DNA of 30,744 bases from NCBI GenBank assembly GCA_958438125.1, contig CAUBQN010000005.1:1-30744 (forward strand), read 5' to 3'. Numbering within the stretch: the stretch's first letter is position 1; every line of letters starts with the position of its first letter. This stretch comes from an uncultured Collinsella sp. (lineage in GTDB: Bacteria; Actinomycetota; Coriobacteriia; Coriobacteriales; Coriobacteriaceae). Under the pieces are notes generated by a model. It saw only the letters and a program-made list of their open reading frames with translations. It did no database searches and was not told the DNA's origin. A program made the translations under genes and the position numbers. Below are positions 1-7,876 of the stretch, piece after piece.

Positions 1-209
1 GTCCTGCGCAAGACGAAGGGCACATTAAGTGCTCTTCTTTGCGTGCGGAACTTGTAGCGAACAAAGCCAAGCCGCCCGACCCTAAGGTTAACTTGACTGA
101 TGATAGCAAATACGACAAGCGAGATGCCTGCGACTTGCAGGCATCTCGCTTTATCTAAATAACGTGGTTGTGAATCAACCGCTATCTGTTATCCGCCCAA
201 ACATGGTCG
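1..209. other. Left-edge stretch without a convincing gene
   Basis: No complete gene is visible here. One plus-strand frame is open from base 3 to a TAA near 158. It could be the tail of a gene entering from the left, but the peptide is unrecognised and the frame runs through the hairpin at 117-151, so I do not call it. The hairpin and the structured repeat that begins at 210 are the only interpretable elements. Confidence 0.4.
117..151. terminator. Perfect 15-bp hairpin, probable terminator
   Basis: Bases 117-131 pair perfectly with 137-151 around a 5-nt loop (GACTT). On the plus strand the stem ends in a short T run followed by AT-rich sequence. This fits a factor-independent terminator for whatever gene lies to the left, or a bidirectional one that also closes guaB transcription. 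The stem is seen; its activity is inferred. Confidence 0.65.
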
Positions 210-308
210 GGTTTTCCAAGTGCCGCAGATTGCCGTGAAAGAGGAGCGACGCGTACTTTGGTACGCGAGCGACGGTTTGAACGGCAAGGTGCGGTGCTCG
301 GGAAAACC
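210..308 (-). repeat. Structured repeat element, copy 1 (3' of guaB)
   Basis: This 99-nt imperfect hairpin starts 2 nt after the guaB stop. Stems: 210-217 with 301-308 (8 bp), 219-227 with 290-298 (7 Watson-Crick and 2 G-U pairs), 231-236 with 281-286 (6 bp) and 251-256 with 261-266 (6 bp, loop TTTG). The unpaired strands between the inner stems, GAAAGAGGAGCGA at 237-249 and GAGCGACGGTTTGA at 267-280, recur almost unchanged in copy 2 at 7877-7976, while the paired arms differ but still pair. It may be a 3'-UTR RNA structure or a mobile palindromic repeat. I do not recognise a named family with certainty. Confidence 0.7.
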
Positions 309-310
309 GC

Positions 311-1822
311 TTATCGATAGGAAACGCTCTGCTGGGAATCCTTGACGACTACGTCGTGGGCGCCGCCTTCGACGATCGAGGTCGAGCTCACCAGGGTCAG
401 GCGTGCCTTTTCCTGGAGCTCGGGAATCGAGAGGGCACCGCAGTTGCACATCGTGGACTTGACCTTGTAGAGCGTGCCGCCCACACCGTCCTTGAGGGAG
501 CCGGCGTACGGGACGTAGGAGTCGACGCCCTCGACGAAGCTGAGCTTCGCGGCGCCGCCCAGGTCGTAGCGCTGCCAGTTGCGAGCACGCGCAGAACCCT
601 CGCCCCAGTACTCCTTCATGTACTGACCGTTCACGTTGACGCGCTCGGTCGGGCTCTCGTCAAAGCGGGCGAAGTAACGGCCCAGCATCATAAAGTCGGC
701 ACCCATGGCAAGGGCGAGCGTCATGTGGTAGTCATAAACGATGCCGCCGTCGGAGCACACGGGCACGTAGACGCCGGTCTCCTCGTAGTACTCGTCGCGA
801 GCGCGGCAGACATCGATCAGCGCGGTGGCCTGGCCACGGCCGATGCCCTTGGTCTCGCGGGTGATGCAGATGGAACCGCCGCCGATACCGACCTTGATGA
901 AGTCGGCACCGCAGTCGGCAAGGAAGCGGAAGCCCTCGGCGTCGACGACGTTGCCGGCACCGACCTTGACGTCCTCGCCGTAGTTGGCGCGGATCCACTC
1001 GATGGTGCGCTTCTGCCACTCGCTGAAGCCCTCGGAAGAGTCGATGCACAGGACATCGGCACCGGCCTCGATGAGCAGCGGCACGCGCTCGGCATAGTCG
1101 CGGGTGTTGATACCGGCACCAACCATGTAGCGCTTGTCGTTATCGAGCAGCTCGTTGGGGTTGGTCTTGTGGCTGTCGTAGTCCTTGCGGAAGACAATGC
1201 CCATGAGGTGATCGTTGTCGTCAACGATGGGCAGGGCGTTGAGCTTGTTGTCCCAGATGACGTCGTTGGCAACCTTGAGGCTGATGTTCTTGTCACCCAC
1301 GATGAGCTGCTCACGCGGGGTCATGAACTCGGAGACCTTCGTCTGGTGGTCATCGCGACTGGGGCGATAGTCACGGCTGGTGACGATGCCCAGGAGCTTA
1401 CCCTTGGGAGTGCCGTCGTCGGTGACCGGCATGGTGGAGTGACCGGTCTTCTCCTTGAGCTCGATGACCTGCTCCATGGTCATGTCGGGGGTCAGCGTGG
1501 AATCGGACTGAACGAAACCAGCCTTGTGATCCTTGACGGCCTTGACCATGGCGGCCTCGGACTCGGCGCTCTGGGAACCGTAAATGAAGGACAGGCCGCC
1601 CTCAGTAGCGAGCGCGACACCCATGTCGACGCCCGAGACGGACTGCATGATGGCGGAAACCATGGGGATGTTCAGGGTGATTGCCGGCTTCTCACCGCGC
1701 TTAAAGCGGGTCAGCGGCGTCTTAAGAGAGACGTTGTTGGGGATGCACTGCGAGGACGAGTAACCAGGGACCAGCAGATACTCCGAAAACGTGTGGGACT
1801 CACCGGGAAAGAACGTAGCCAT
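311..1822 (-). CDS. guaB: IMP dehydrogenase
   Basis: Oxidises IMP to XMP with NAD+, the committed step of GMP synthesis, in the cytoplasm. The 503-residue protein is full length. An N-terminal barrel segment is followed by a CBS pair at about residues 105-220 and the rest of the barrel. The catalytic loop GIGGGSICITRE puts the nucleophile at Cys319, and the Arg418-Tyr419 base pair sits in ARNWQRYDLGG. These positions and the surrounding text (SDGGIVYDYHMTLALAMG, KSTMCNCGAL, VEGGAHDVVVKD) match, as I remember it, the well-studied IMPDH of Tritrichomonas foetus rather than the common bacterial GVGPGSICTTR type. The start is supported by an AAGGAG site 4 nt upstream. It is divergent from the small regulator at 2007, and the structured element begins 2 nt after its stop. 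Confidence 0.97.
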   Translation of the reverse strand: MATFFPGESHTFSEYLLVPGYSSSQCIPNNVSLKTPLTRFKRGEKPAITLNIPMVSAIMQSVSGVDMGVALATEGGLSFIYGSQSAESEAAMVKAVKDHKAGFVQSDSTLTPDMTMEQVIELKEKTGHSTMPVTDDGTPKGKLLGIVTSRDYRPSRDDHQTKVSEFMTPREQLIVGDKNISLKVANDVIWDNKLNALPIVDDNDHLMGIVFRKDYDSHKTNPNELLDNDKRYMVGAGINTRDYAERVPLLIEAGADVLCIDSSEGFSEWQKRTIEWIRANYGEDVKVGAGNVVDAEGFRFLADCGADFIKVGIGGGSICITRETKGIGRGQATALIDVCRARDEYYEETGVYVPVCSDGGIVYDYHMTLALAMGADFMMLGRYFARFDESPTERVNVNGQYMKEYWGEGSARARNWQRYDLGGAAKLSFVEGVDSYVPYAGSLKDGVGGTLYKVKSTMCNCGALSIPELQEKARLTLVSSTSIVEGGAHDVVVKDSQQSVSYR

Positions 1823-1880
1823 GTTTCTCCTTTTTCCATGCGACCGGTCGGCTGCAGGCCTCGTAGGACCCAGCCCAACC

Positions 1881-1930
1881 TTGGGCGCCCAATACTGGGG
1901 AAGTATCTTAACGCACTTTGACTGCTACAA
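1881..1930 (-). promoter_or_regulatory. Putative guaB promoter with downstream palindrome
   Basis: On the minus strand TTGTAG (1930-1925) and GATACT (1907-1902) are separated by 17 nt, a plausible sigma-70-type pair. About 10 nt downstream of the -10, bases 1881-1892 form the perfect 12-bp palindrome TTGGGCGCCCAA, which could be a repressor site in the guaB leader. Both are pattern matches only. Confidence 0.4.
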
Positions 1931-2006
1931 TGCATGATTTAAGAAGAGCACACGAGGGTTTGACGCAGGCTTTGCGTTTGCCCAGCAAACACTTTAGCGG
2001 GAAGAC

Positions 2007-2360
2007 GTGGAGCACATGGAGTACAAGACGACGGCAAAGTTGGTCATTCAAGCGTGCGACAAAGATCTGCCGGGCGTGTTCGGCCACGGCTGCGTCTTAC
2101 TGCTGCAGGGCATCGCCCGCGAGCACTCGCTCAACCGCGCCGCCAAGAGCATGGGCATGGCGTACTCCAAGGCCTGGCGCATTGTGAACGAGGCCGAAGG
2201 ACAGCTGGGCTGCAAGCTCATCGAGCGCGACGGAGCCCGCGGATCCACCCTCACCCCCGCCGGCGAGCGAGCCATAGCGGCCTACGAGGAGCTGCAGACC
2301 GACATCAACCAAGTAATTGCCGCAAAGGCCAACGACCTCATCGCCAGCATAAAAGAATAG
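2007..2360 (+). CDS. Small ModE/LysR-type winged-helix DNA-binding protein
   Basis: 117 residues forming a single winged helix-turn-helix domain with no ligand-binding domain. The segment SLNRAAKSMGMAYSKAWRIV (residues about 41-60) followed by a wing ending in LTPAGERAIAAYEEL is the pattern of ModE N-terminal domains and of LysR-type DNA-binding domains. Stand-alone proteins of this kind are often annotated as molybdenum-dependent or LysR-family regulators; no ligand can be deduced here. The start could be the GTG at 2007 (GGGA upstream) or the ATG at 2016 (GGAG upstream). It is divergent from guaB, so the two may share control sequence at 1881-2006. A hairpin repeat lies 40 nt past its stop. 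Confidence 0.85.
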   Translation: MEHMEYKTTAKLVIQACDKDLPGVFGHGCVLLLQGIAREHSLNRAAKSMGMAYSKAWRIVNEAEGQLGCKLIERDGARGSTLTPAGERAIAAYEELQTDINQVIAAKANDLIASIKE

Positions 2361-2400
2361 CCAATTTAGGACGGGGCCTTATAGCCACACAACCCCTTCT

Positions 2401-2475
2401 CATAAGTTGCGGTGAAATAGGGACTGTTTATGCGGTTAAAGCCGTAAATCAATCCCTAATTCACCGCAACTTATG
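2401..2475. repeat. 75-bp palindromic repeat (23-bp arms, 22 matching)
   Basis: Bases 2401-2423 and 2453-2475 are inverted copies with one mismatch. The 29-nt centre (2424-2452) can fold into a weaker inner stem. It sits between two convergent genes and may act as a bidirectional terminator. Its length and symmetry fit a REP or MITE-like element. The right arm contains the last codons and the TGA of the minus-strand gene at 2461-3486. Confidence 0.75.
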
Positions 2476-3486
2476 GAGTTGAGGATGATTTAGCATGTTG
2501 CGAAGGGCGTTATCGAGGGTGGCGGCCACGATCAAGGGGTCGTCGGTGCCGGCGAAGAGGCGGATGGTGCTCCTCTGCTTGCCTCGCGGAGCAGAAAGGC
2601 GCGTCGTTGCGCCGCCGGCGGACGATGTGCGAAACTCCCCCGGCAAAGCGTCGAACAGCTCCCCCGCGCTAAGCTCGATAAGGTCAAATTCAACTGTCGG
2701 GCCAAAGCCGTGCTCGAGGATTCCCGTTGCAACCGAGTGGTCGGGATTCGAGCTCAGCCCGGGATAGCGCACGTTGCGCACCATCTCGTTGGCGGCCAAG
2801 TACTCGGCCAGCGCACGGGCGCGGTCGAAATGCGCCTGCATGCGGGCGTTAAGCGAGGAAAGCCCACGCTCCAGCACACCGGCCTCGTCAGCAGGCATAT
2901 CAAGCTTGGCCAAGCCACAGCCCTCAAGCAGGGCATGCGCGCACTCAGCCGCAGCATCCACATGATGGCGCTTGAGCTGCGAGCGCGCCACCGAAGCAGC
3001 AACGAGCTTACGCGGAGCCTTACCGGCACACACGCGGTCGAGCGCCTCGAGCGACAACGCAGCACCCAGCCGCAGCGGATCGCAGCCAAAAGCCGACGCC
3101 ACGGTGTTGTCTACCACGAGCAGCGCACGTGCCTCGCGAGCCGCGCGGCCCAGAGCGCGAAGGTCAGGCACACGCAGGCCAAACCCGCCGATGGAGTTGA
3201 CGAACCACCACAGGTGCGGTCCCTTGGCATCAAACGAAACATCAAAGCCCTCGGACGCGGCAGCAAACGCATCGGCAGACGGTGAGCCCACCAGCACAAC
3301 GTCGCAGGCATCAAAGCCGCGCGCAAACGCATCGGCAAAGTCATCCGCAAAGGCCACCAGGCGGTCACCGGGACGCACAATCCCCAGCTGCGACAGCGCC
3401 GCCGGCACATGCGAGGCCGCAACAAGACGCGCCTCACGTGCGCCGGACCTCAAAGCCCAAGCCTCTTCAATCTGCTGTACGCCCAT
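2461..3486 (-). CDS. Cys/Met-metabolism PLP-dependent enzyme homologue, probably degenerate
   Basis: 341 residues resembling the cystathionine gamma-synthase/lyase fold-type I family. LLVVDNTVASAF carries the Asp126-Asn-Thr motif whose Asp contacts the PLP ring, and VRYPGLSSNPDH and STIRLFAGTDDP match C-terminal family motifs. The usual lysine motif (S-x-T-K-Y followed by GHSD) is not recognisable: the equivalent stretch around LSLEALDRVCAGKAPRK has lysines (156, 160) but no GHSD. The protein may therefore be inactive or have changed chemistry. The ATG at 3486 is preferred over a longer frame from 3546 because the extra codons would come from the upstream terminator hairpin, and AAGGGG precedes 3486. 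The final codons lie in the palindromic repeat at 2401-2475. Confidence 0.75.
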   Translation of the reverse strand: MGVQQIEEAWALRSGAREARLVAASHVPAALSQLGIVRPGDRLVAFADDFADAFARGFDACDVVLVGSPSADAFAAASEGFDVSFDAKGPHLWWFVNSIGGFGLRVPDLRALGRAAREARALLVVDNTVASAFGCDPLRLGAALSLEALDRVCAGKAPRKLVAASVARSQLKRHHVDAAAECAHALLEGCGLAKLDMPADEAGVLERGLSSLNARMQAHFDRARALAEYLAANEMVRNVRYPGLSSNPDHSVATGILEHGFGPTVEFDLIELSAGELFDALPGEFRTSSAGGATTRLSAPRGKQRSTIRLFAGTDDPLIVAATLDNALRNMLNHPQLHKLR

Positions 3487-3512
3487 ACGGCACCGCCCCT
3501 TCAAAACAAATA

Positions 3513-3543
3513 CCCACGATGCGGGTGTTCCCCGCATCGTGGG
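3513..3543 (-). terminator. Terminator of the sucrose operon
   Basis: A perfect 13-bp stem (3513-3525 with 3531-3543, 5-nt loop) lies 38 nt after the scrB stop. On the minus strand it is followed by TATTTGTTTT, a classic factor-independent terminator tail. Confidence 0.85.
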
Positions 3544-3581
3544 CAACGGCTGCAGTATAGCGCCGATATGCGACGACTCGC

Positions 3582-5114
3582 CTAGATGTTGAGCGTATGG
3601 TAGTTTACGTTCGCACCCGGAGCGACAACGGACACGCCATAGGTCTCGGGATAGATGCGCGTCGAAAACACGAGCGCGCCATCGTTCACAAACACCTCGA
3701 CCGACGAGACATCGCCAACAATGCGCACGTTACGAACCTCGCCGACGGGCTCCCAGCGCACGGTACGACCGCAGCCGGCAGAAGCGCGACCCTCATCGGT
3801 AAATCGCATCTCAAAGCGCGCGGGCAGTTTGCCCTCGGCGGGCACAAACGCCAGCTTCAGCTCGCCATCAACAGTCGCGCTAAAAGCGCCGTCGACATCG
3901 TCGACAATAACGTCAAAGCAGGTATCGCCGGCAACCTCCAACGAGCCCTCCCCCACACGCACCGAGGCATAATGGTGCTCGATCTCGCGCGCCGGCTGCT
4001 GCAGCACCACGCCGCCGGCACCGGCCGTAAGCTCTCGCGGCACCGTCATGCAGTGCTGCCAGCCACACGCCACAGTGGGGTCGTTGCCATAGGTCGGCTC
4101 ATCGGGCATACCCATCCAGCCGATCAGAATGTGGCGACCGTCCTCGGCCGTAAACTCTTGCGGCGCATAGAAGTCAAAACCGGCATCCCACAGGCGGAAC
4201 TCTCCCAGTTCATAGACACCGTCACCACCCGTAATGTCGCCCGTTACAGGCATGTAGCCCGCTGCATACACATTGCCGCGGTCCCAACGACCGCCCTCGA
4301 GCCCCTGGGGAGAGAAGGACAGCCACTTCGCCGGTACACCGCCATCCGTCTCAAGCTCCAGATACCCCGGGCACTCCCACATAAAGCCAAAGCGCTCGGG
4401 CGTAGACACGCGGTTCTCGAGCTCCCAGCTCAGCATGTCGGCCGAACCATACACCAAGATCTCGCCCACATCGCGCCCGGCACCCTCGCCGTGCATGGCA
4501 CAAAATCGGCTATCGACATGCGGACCATCCACGCGACGACGCGCGCCCAGCACCATGTGATAACGCCCATCATCATCGCGCCACACCTTGGGGTCACGCA
4601 CGTGGCAGGTCAAATCCTCGGGATAATCCTCGGACGCCAGCACCAAGAGCTTTTGGCTAAACGTCTGTCCATCGACGCTCTCGACATACACGGTATCGGC
4701 GCGACGACCGGTGTTGACGTAGTCATAGACGCCGTCGGCATCGGGGAGTTTAACGTTGCCGGTATAGAGCACGCAAATACGACCGTCCTCGACCAATGCC
4801 GAGCCCGAATACACGCCATGGCAGTCGAACGGCTCGTCGGGAAGCAGCGGCGCGCCAACATATTCCCATTTCATAAGGTCGCGGCTCATGGCATGGCCCC
4901 ACATCTTGACGCCGCCGTTCACATCAAACGGGGCATACTGGAAGTACGCGTGAAACACGCCATCTGCCTGGCAAAGACCGTTGGGGTCGTTGAGCCAACC
5001 CGCCGGCGGCATAATATGGAAGTGCTGGCCATACGCGCCATGACCGCGCTCAGAGGCGGCAGCGTCAACAGCAGCAACCAGCTTTGCAAGGTCGCGACCA
5101 AGTCCATTAGACAT
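3582..5114 (-). CDS. scrB: Sucrose-6-phosphate hydrolase (GH32)
   Basis: 510 residues, cytoplasmic, predicted to split sucrose-6-phosphate from the PTS into glucose-6-phosphate and fructose. The GH32 five-blade signature residues are in order: WLNDPNG with nucleophile Asp43, RDPK with Asp174 (transition-state stabiliser), and ECPG with acid/base Glu247. The C-terminal third fits the family's beta-sandwich. An unusual glycine/arginine/histidine-containing insert at about residues 192-216 follows the RDP blade. The start has AGGA 8 nt upstream. It is the last gene of the scr cluster, 105 nt after scrA, and is followed by a strong terminator. A fructan or beta-fructofuranoside specificity cannot be excluded, but the PTS partner favours phosphorylated sucrose. 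Confidence 0.93.
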   Translation of the reverse strand: MSNGLGRDLAKLVAAVDAAASERGHGAYGQHFHIMPPAGWLNDPNGLCQADGVFHAYFQYAPFDVNGGVKMWGHAMSRDLMKWEYVGAPLLPDEPFDCHGVYSGSALVEDGRICVLYTGNVKLPDADGVYDYVNTGRRADTVYVESVDGQTFSQKLLVLASEDYPEDLTCHVRDPKVWRDDDGRYHMVLGARRRVDGPHVDSRFCAMHGEGAGRDVGEILVYGSADMLSWELENRVSTPERFGFMWECPGYLELETDGGVPAKWLSFSPQGLEGGRWDRGNVYAAGYMPVTGDITGGDGVYELGEFRLWDAGFDFYAPQEFTAEDGRHILIGWMGMPDEPTYGNDPTVACGWQHCMTVPRELTAGAGGVVLQQPAREIEHHYASVRVGEGSLEVAGDTCFDVIVDDVDGAFSATVDGELKLAFVPAEGKLPARFEMRFTDEGRASAGCGRTVRWEPVGEVRNVRIVGDVSSVEVFVNDGALVFSTRIYPETYGVSVVAPGANVNYHTLNI

Positions 5115-5175
5115 ATCAAAGTCCTAACGGATCGAAAGTAACAAGGCGCCAGAGATCGGCACCAGATACGGGAAC

Positions 5176-5200
5176 GCCCGCGAGCATACAACCCGCGGGC
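5176..5200 (-). promoter_or_regulatory. Intercistronic hairpin between scrA and scrB
   Basis: GCCCGCG at 5176-5182 pairs with CGCGGGC at 5194-5200 in the 105-nt scrA-scrB gap. No T run follows on the minus strand, so it looks more like an mRNA-stability or partial-attenuation hairpin than a terminator. Function is inferred. Confidence 0.4.
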
Positions 5201-5219
5201 ACCCCTCAATCAAAAGCTC

Positions 5220-6618
5220 TTAGGCCTGCTCGGAAGACTTGGGCTCGTCCTTGTACAGGACAAACGAGATGGCAAAGGACACGACCGCGGCGACCGCGAA
5301 CATGATTGCGTACTGCACGGGCTGGGCCAGGCACAGCAGGATACCGAAGATGCCGGTAACGCCCGTGCCGGAGGCGGCAAGCGAGGTGAGCGCGCAGACC
5401 AGGGCACCGCAACCGCCGCCGATGCAGCCGGCGATGAAGGGCTTAAAGAAGCGAAGGTTCACGCCGAAGATGGCAGGCTCGGTAATGCCCATGAAGGCGG
5501 ACAGAGCCGAAGGAAGCGCCAGGCCCTTAATCTTGGCATCGCGGGTCTTAAAGGCAACGGCAAGTGCGGCGCCACCTTGGGCGATATTGGCAGCGCTGGC
5601 GATGGGCAGCCAGTAGGTCACGCCATACTGGGCGAGCTGGCCCAGGTCGATGGCGGTGTACATCTGGTGGATACCGGTAACGACCGTGGGGGCATAGAAC
5701 AGGCCGACGATAAAGGAACCGATGCCGAAGGGCAGGGTCAGCAGGGCCTGAATCAGACCGAGGATGGCGTTCTCGGCCCACACGAAGATGGGGCCGACGG
5801 CAACGAGCGTCACGAGCACGGTCACGAACACCGAAACGAGCGGAGTCACAAAGAGGTCGAACATCTCGGGAACGATCTTGTGCAGGCGCTTCTCGAGGAA
5901 GGCCAGAATGGCACAAGCGATAACGATGGGGATCACATGGCCCTGATAGCCGACCCACTCAAAGCTGTACACACCGGGAATGACGGTAACCATGGTCTGC
6001 ACGCCCTCGGAGGCAACCGTGTAGGCGCTCTGCAGCGAGGAGTTAATGAACGCACCGCCGACGACGGCACCCAGATACGGGTTGGCGCCAAAGGCCTTGG
6101 CGGCGGAGTAGCCGATCAGGATCTGCAGAATGCCAAAGGACGTGCCCGAGACCAGGTCGGCAATCTTGTAAATAAAGTTATTGGTGTCGAGCGCGATAAA
6201 GCCGTTGGAGGCCATAAAGTTGAGGGCGCTCATAATACCCAGCAGCAGGCCCGAAGCCACGATGGCGGGGATGATGGGAACAAAGACGTCGCCGAGTACC
6301 TTAATGGCACGCATAAAGATGTTCTGCTGCTGAGCCGCGGCCTCCTTTACCTCGGCCTTGGTGGCAGCCTCGACGCCGCTGAGCGCGATGAACTCTTCGT
6401 AGACCTTGTTGACGGTGCCAGTGCCAAAAATAATCTGGAGCTGGCCCTGGGCCTCAAAGACGCCCTCGACGCCGCTGATTCTCGATGGCCTCCTTGTTAA
6501 CCTTGGAATTATCGGCAATCACCAGGCGTAGACGCGTGGCGCAGTGTGCGGCCGAAACAACGTTGTCGGCGCCACCGACGTTGTCGAGCACCTCTTGGGC
6601 TGATTTGCGGTAGTCCAT
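5220..6618 (-). pseudogene. scrA: Sucrose-type PTS EIIBC transporter, frameshifted in EIIB
   Basis: Encodes a PTS permease that would import and phosphorylate sucrose at the membrane. The true start is the ATG at 6618 (MDYRKSAQEV, with AAAGGGA upstream). The EIIB phosphorylation cysteine is in SAAHCATRLRL. The frame is lost near 6477-6484: reading from 6618 gives KVNKEAIEN then QRRRGRL and a stop, while the next frame resumes with ISGVEGVFEAQG. The remainder is an intact EIIC of about 8-10 membrane segments with the family motif GITEPAIFGVNLRF. Restoring 2 nt (or removing 1) gives a continuous protein of about 466 residues. It lies between scrR and scrB, with two operator sites in its leader. 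This could be a genuine lesion or a sequencing error; it does not sit in a long homopolymer. Confidence 0.85.
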
Positions 6619-6674
6619 AACTTCCCTTTCCTCCAACGGGCGCATGTGCACCCGGCCATCTTTGACACATACAC

Positions 6675-6688
6675 TGTAATCGCTTTCA
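6675..6688. promoter_or_regulatory. ScrR operator, scrA-proximal site
   Basis: TGTAATCGCTTTCA fits the LacI/CcpA-family pattern TGWAANCGNTNWCA. It lies 57 nt upstream of the scrA start and 26 bp (repeat spacing) from a second copy. No CcpA gene is in the window, so the local LacI-type regulator is the likely ligand. Confidence 0.75.
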
Positions 6689-6700
6689 GTTTGATATGAC

Positions 6701-6714
6701 TGTAATCGTTTTCA
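6701..6714. promoter_or_regulatory. ScrR operator, second site upstream of scrA
   Basis: TGTAATCGTTTTCA is a second full match to the same 14-mer pattern. Start-to-start spacing from the first site is 26 bp, suggesting cooperative binding by repressor dimers over the scrA promoter. Confidence 0.75.
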
Positions 6715-6802
6715 TAGTAGGGTGAACGGTAGGAAAAAGCCGGCGAAAGGTAGTTTTGAAGCAAAAACAGGGGTCTCAGAGGCAGGCAGACGTGCCCAAA
6801 GC

Positions 6803-7783
6803 CTAGACATTCATAAGCTGATGGCCGAGCTTGAGCGTCTTGAGACCGCTCTCCCCCTCCTCGCCATCGAGCGCGTTGAGCAACATATTGGTCGCCTCGA
6901 CGCCGCTGGTCAGGTAGCCGTAATGCACGGTGGGAATGCCGCCCGTCAGCGCGCGCAAAAACGCGTTGTCGCCGAAGCCACTCACGCGACGCACGCCCTC
7001 GCCCATGCCACGCACCTCGTCAAGAGCGCGCAGGGCGCCGGCAGCCATAGTGTCGGTCGCGCAGGCGATAAACGAAACATCGGGCACTTCGCCCAGCAGC
7101 TCGCGCGACGCACGATAGCCGGAATCGAGGGTAAAGGACCCGCGGCGAATCAGCTCGGGATCGAGCGCAACACCCGCGGCGCGTAAGCCCGCTTCAAAAC
7201 CACGACGACGGTCGTAACCGGCGGCACGGTCTTCCTCGGTAACACCGATATAGGCAATCTTGCCCTCAACATGCTTCGCGAGCGCCTGGCCCAGCTCAAA
7301 GGCGGCCTCGTAATCGTCATGGTAGACGCAAGCCGCGCCCTCGACGTTTTGACCGATCAGCACAATGGGCACACGGCAAGACGCAATGGCCGCACGATGT
7401 TCGTCGGTGATCATGGTCGCCACGAGCACGATGCCATCGACCGGGTGGTTCTGGAACAGGTCGAGATACTCGAGCTCACGCTCGGCCACGTTATCAGTAT
7501 TCGCGAGCAGCATCTGGTAGCCACGGCGACCGAGCACCTGACCAATGCCGGCGGTAATGCGGCTCACGGATTCCGAGTTGATCTTAGGTACGATGACGCC
7601 GATGAGCTTGGTGGAACCGGTGCGCAGCGCGCGAGCCTGGCTGGATCGCACGTATCCGGTCAGCTCGATTGCCTGCTTAATGCGCTCGGCCTTGTCCGCC
7701 GAGATATATCCACCGTTGAGGTAGCGCGAGACGGCGGCGCTCGAAACGCCGGCCAGCTCGGCCACATCTTTCATCTTAACCAC
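6803..7783 (-). CDS. scrR: LacI-family sucrose-operon repressor
   Basis: Cytoplasmic transcriptional regulator. The N-terminal helix-turn-helix MKDVAELAGVSSAAVSRYLN is followed by a hinge helix (SSQARALRTGSTKLIGVIVP) and a periplasmic-binding-protein-like sugar domain through to the C terminus. An open frame extends to 7816, but I choose the GTG at 7783 because AGGGG stands 5 nt upstream and because the longer versions would translate through the operator at 7799-7812. This gives 326 residues. The gene lies upstream of scrA and scrB on the same strand. Operators before both scrR and scrA imply autoregulation and repression of the transporter, presumably relieved by sucrose-6-phosphate or fructose. 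The effector is inferred. Confidence 0.9.
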   Translation of the reverse strand: MVKMKDVAELAGVSSAAVSRYLNGGYISADKAERIKQAIELTGYVRSSQARALRTGSTKLIGVIVPKINSESVSRITAGIGQVLGRRGYQMLLANTDNVAERELEYLDLFQNHPVDGIVLVATMITDEHRAAIASCRVPIVLIGQNVEGAACVYHDDYEAAFELGQALAKHVEGKIAYIGVTEEDRAAGYDRRRGFEAGLRAAGVALDPELIRRGSFTLDSGYRASRELLGEVPDVSFIACATDTMAAGALRALDEVRGMGEGVRRVSGFGDNAFLRALTGGIPTVHYGYLTSGVEATNMLLNALDGEEGESGLKTLKLGHQLMNV

Positions 7784-7798
7784 GAGCACCCCTGTCAT

Positions 7799-7812
7799 TG
7801 AAATCGCTTTCA
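7799..7812. promoter_or_regulatory. ScrR operator upstream of scrR
   Basis: TGAAATCGCTTTCA is the third match to the pattern seen at 6675 and 6701. It is centred about 22 nt upstream of the chosen scrR start, consistent with autorepression. Confidence 0.7.
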
Positions 7813-7876
7813 CCATGATACCCGTGACGGCGCTTCGGATAAATCAATATCACCCAGGTCGAGCAAACGTCAGCGA

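Noticed and set aside
356..1921. A 521-codon plus-strand open frame over guaB
   Set aside because: Antisense shadow of a GC-rich gene; no family motifs and guaB is unmistakable.
3487..3546. N-terminal extension of the PLP-enzyme gene to 3546
   Set aside because: The extra codons come from the scr terminator hairpin; the ATG at 3486 has a ribosome site.
3597..5141. A 514-codon plus-strand open frame over scrB
   Set aside because: Antisense shadow; the GH32 motifs lie on the minus strand.
7784..7816. Longer scrR from the start at 7816
   Set aside because: It would translate the operator; the GTG at 7783 has AGGGG at proper spacing.
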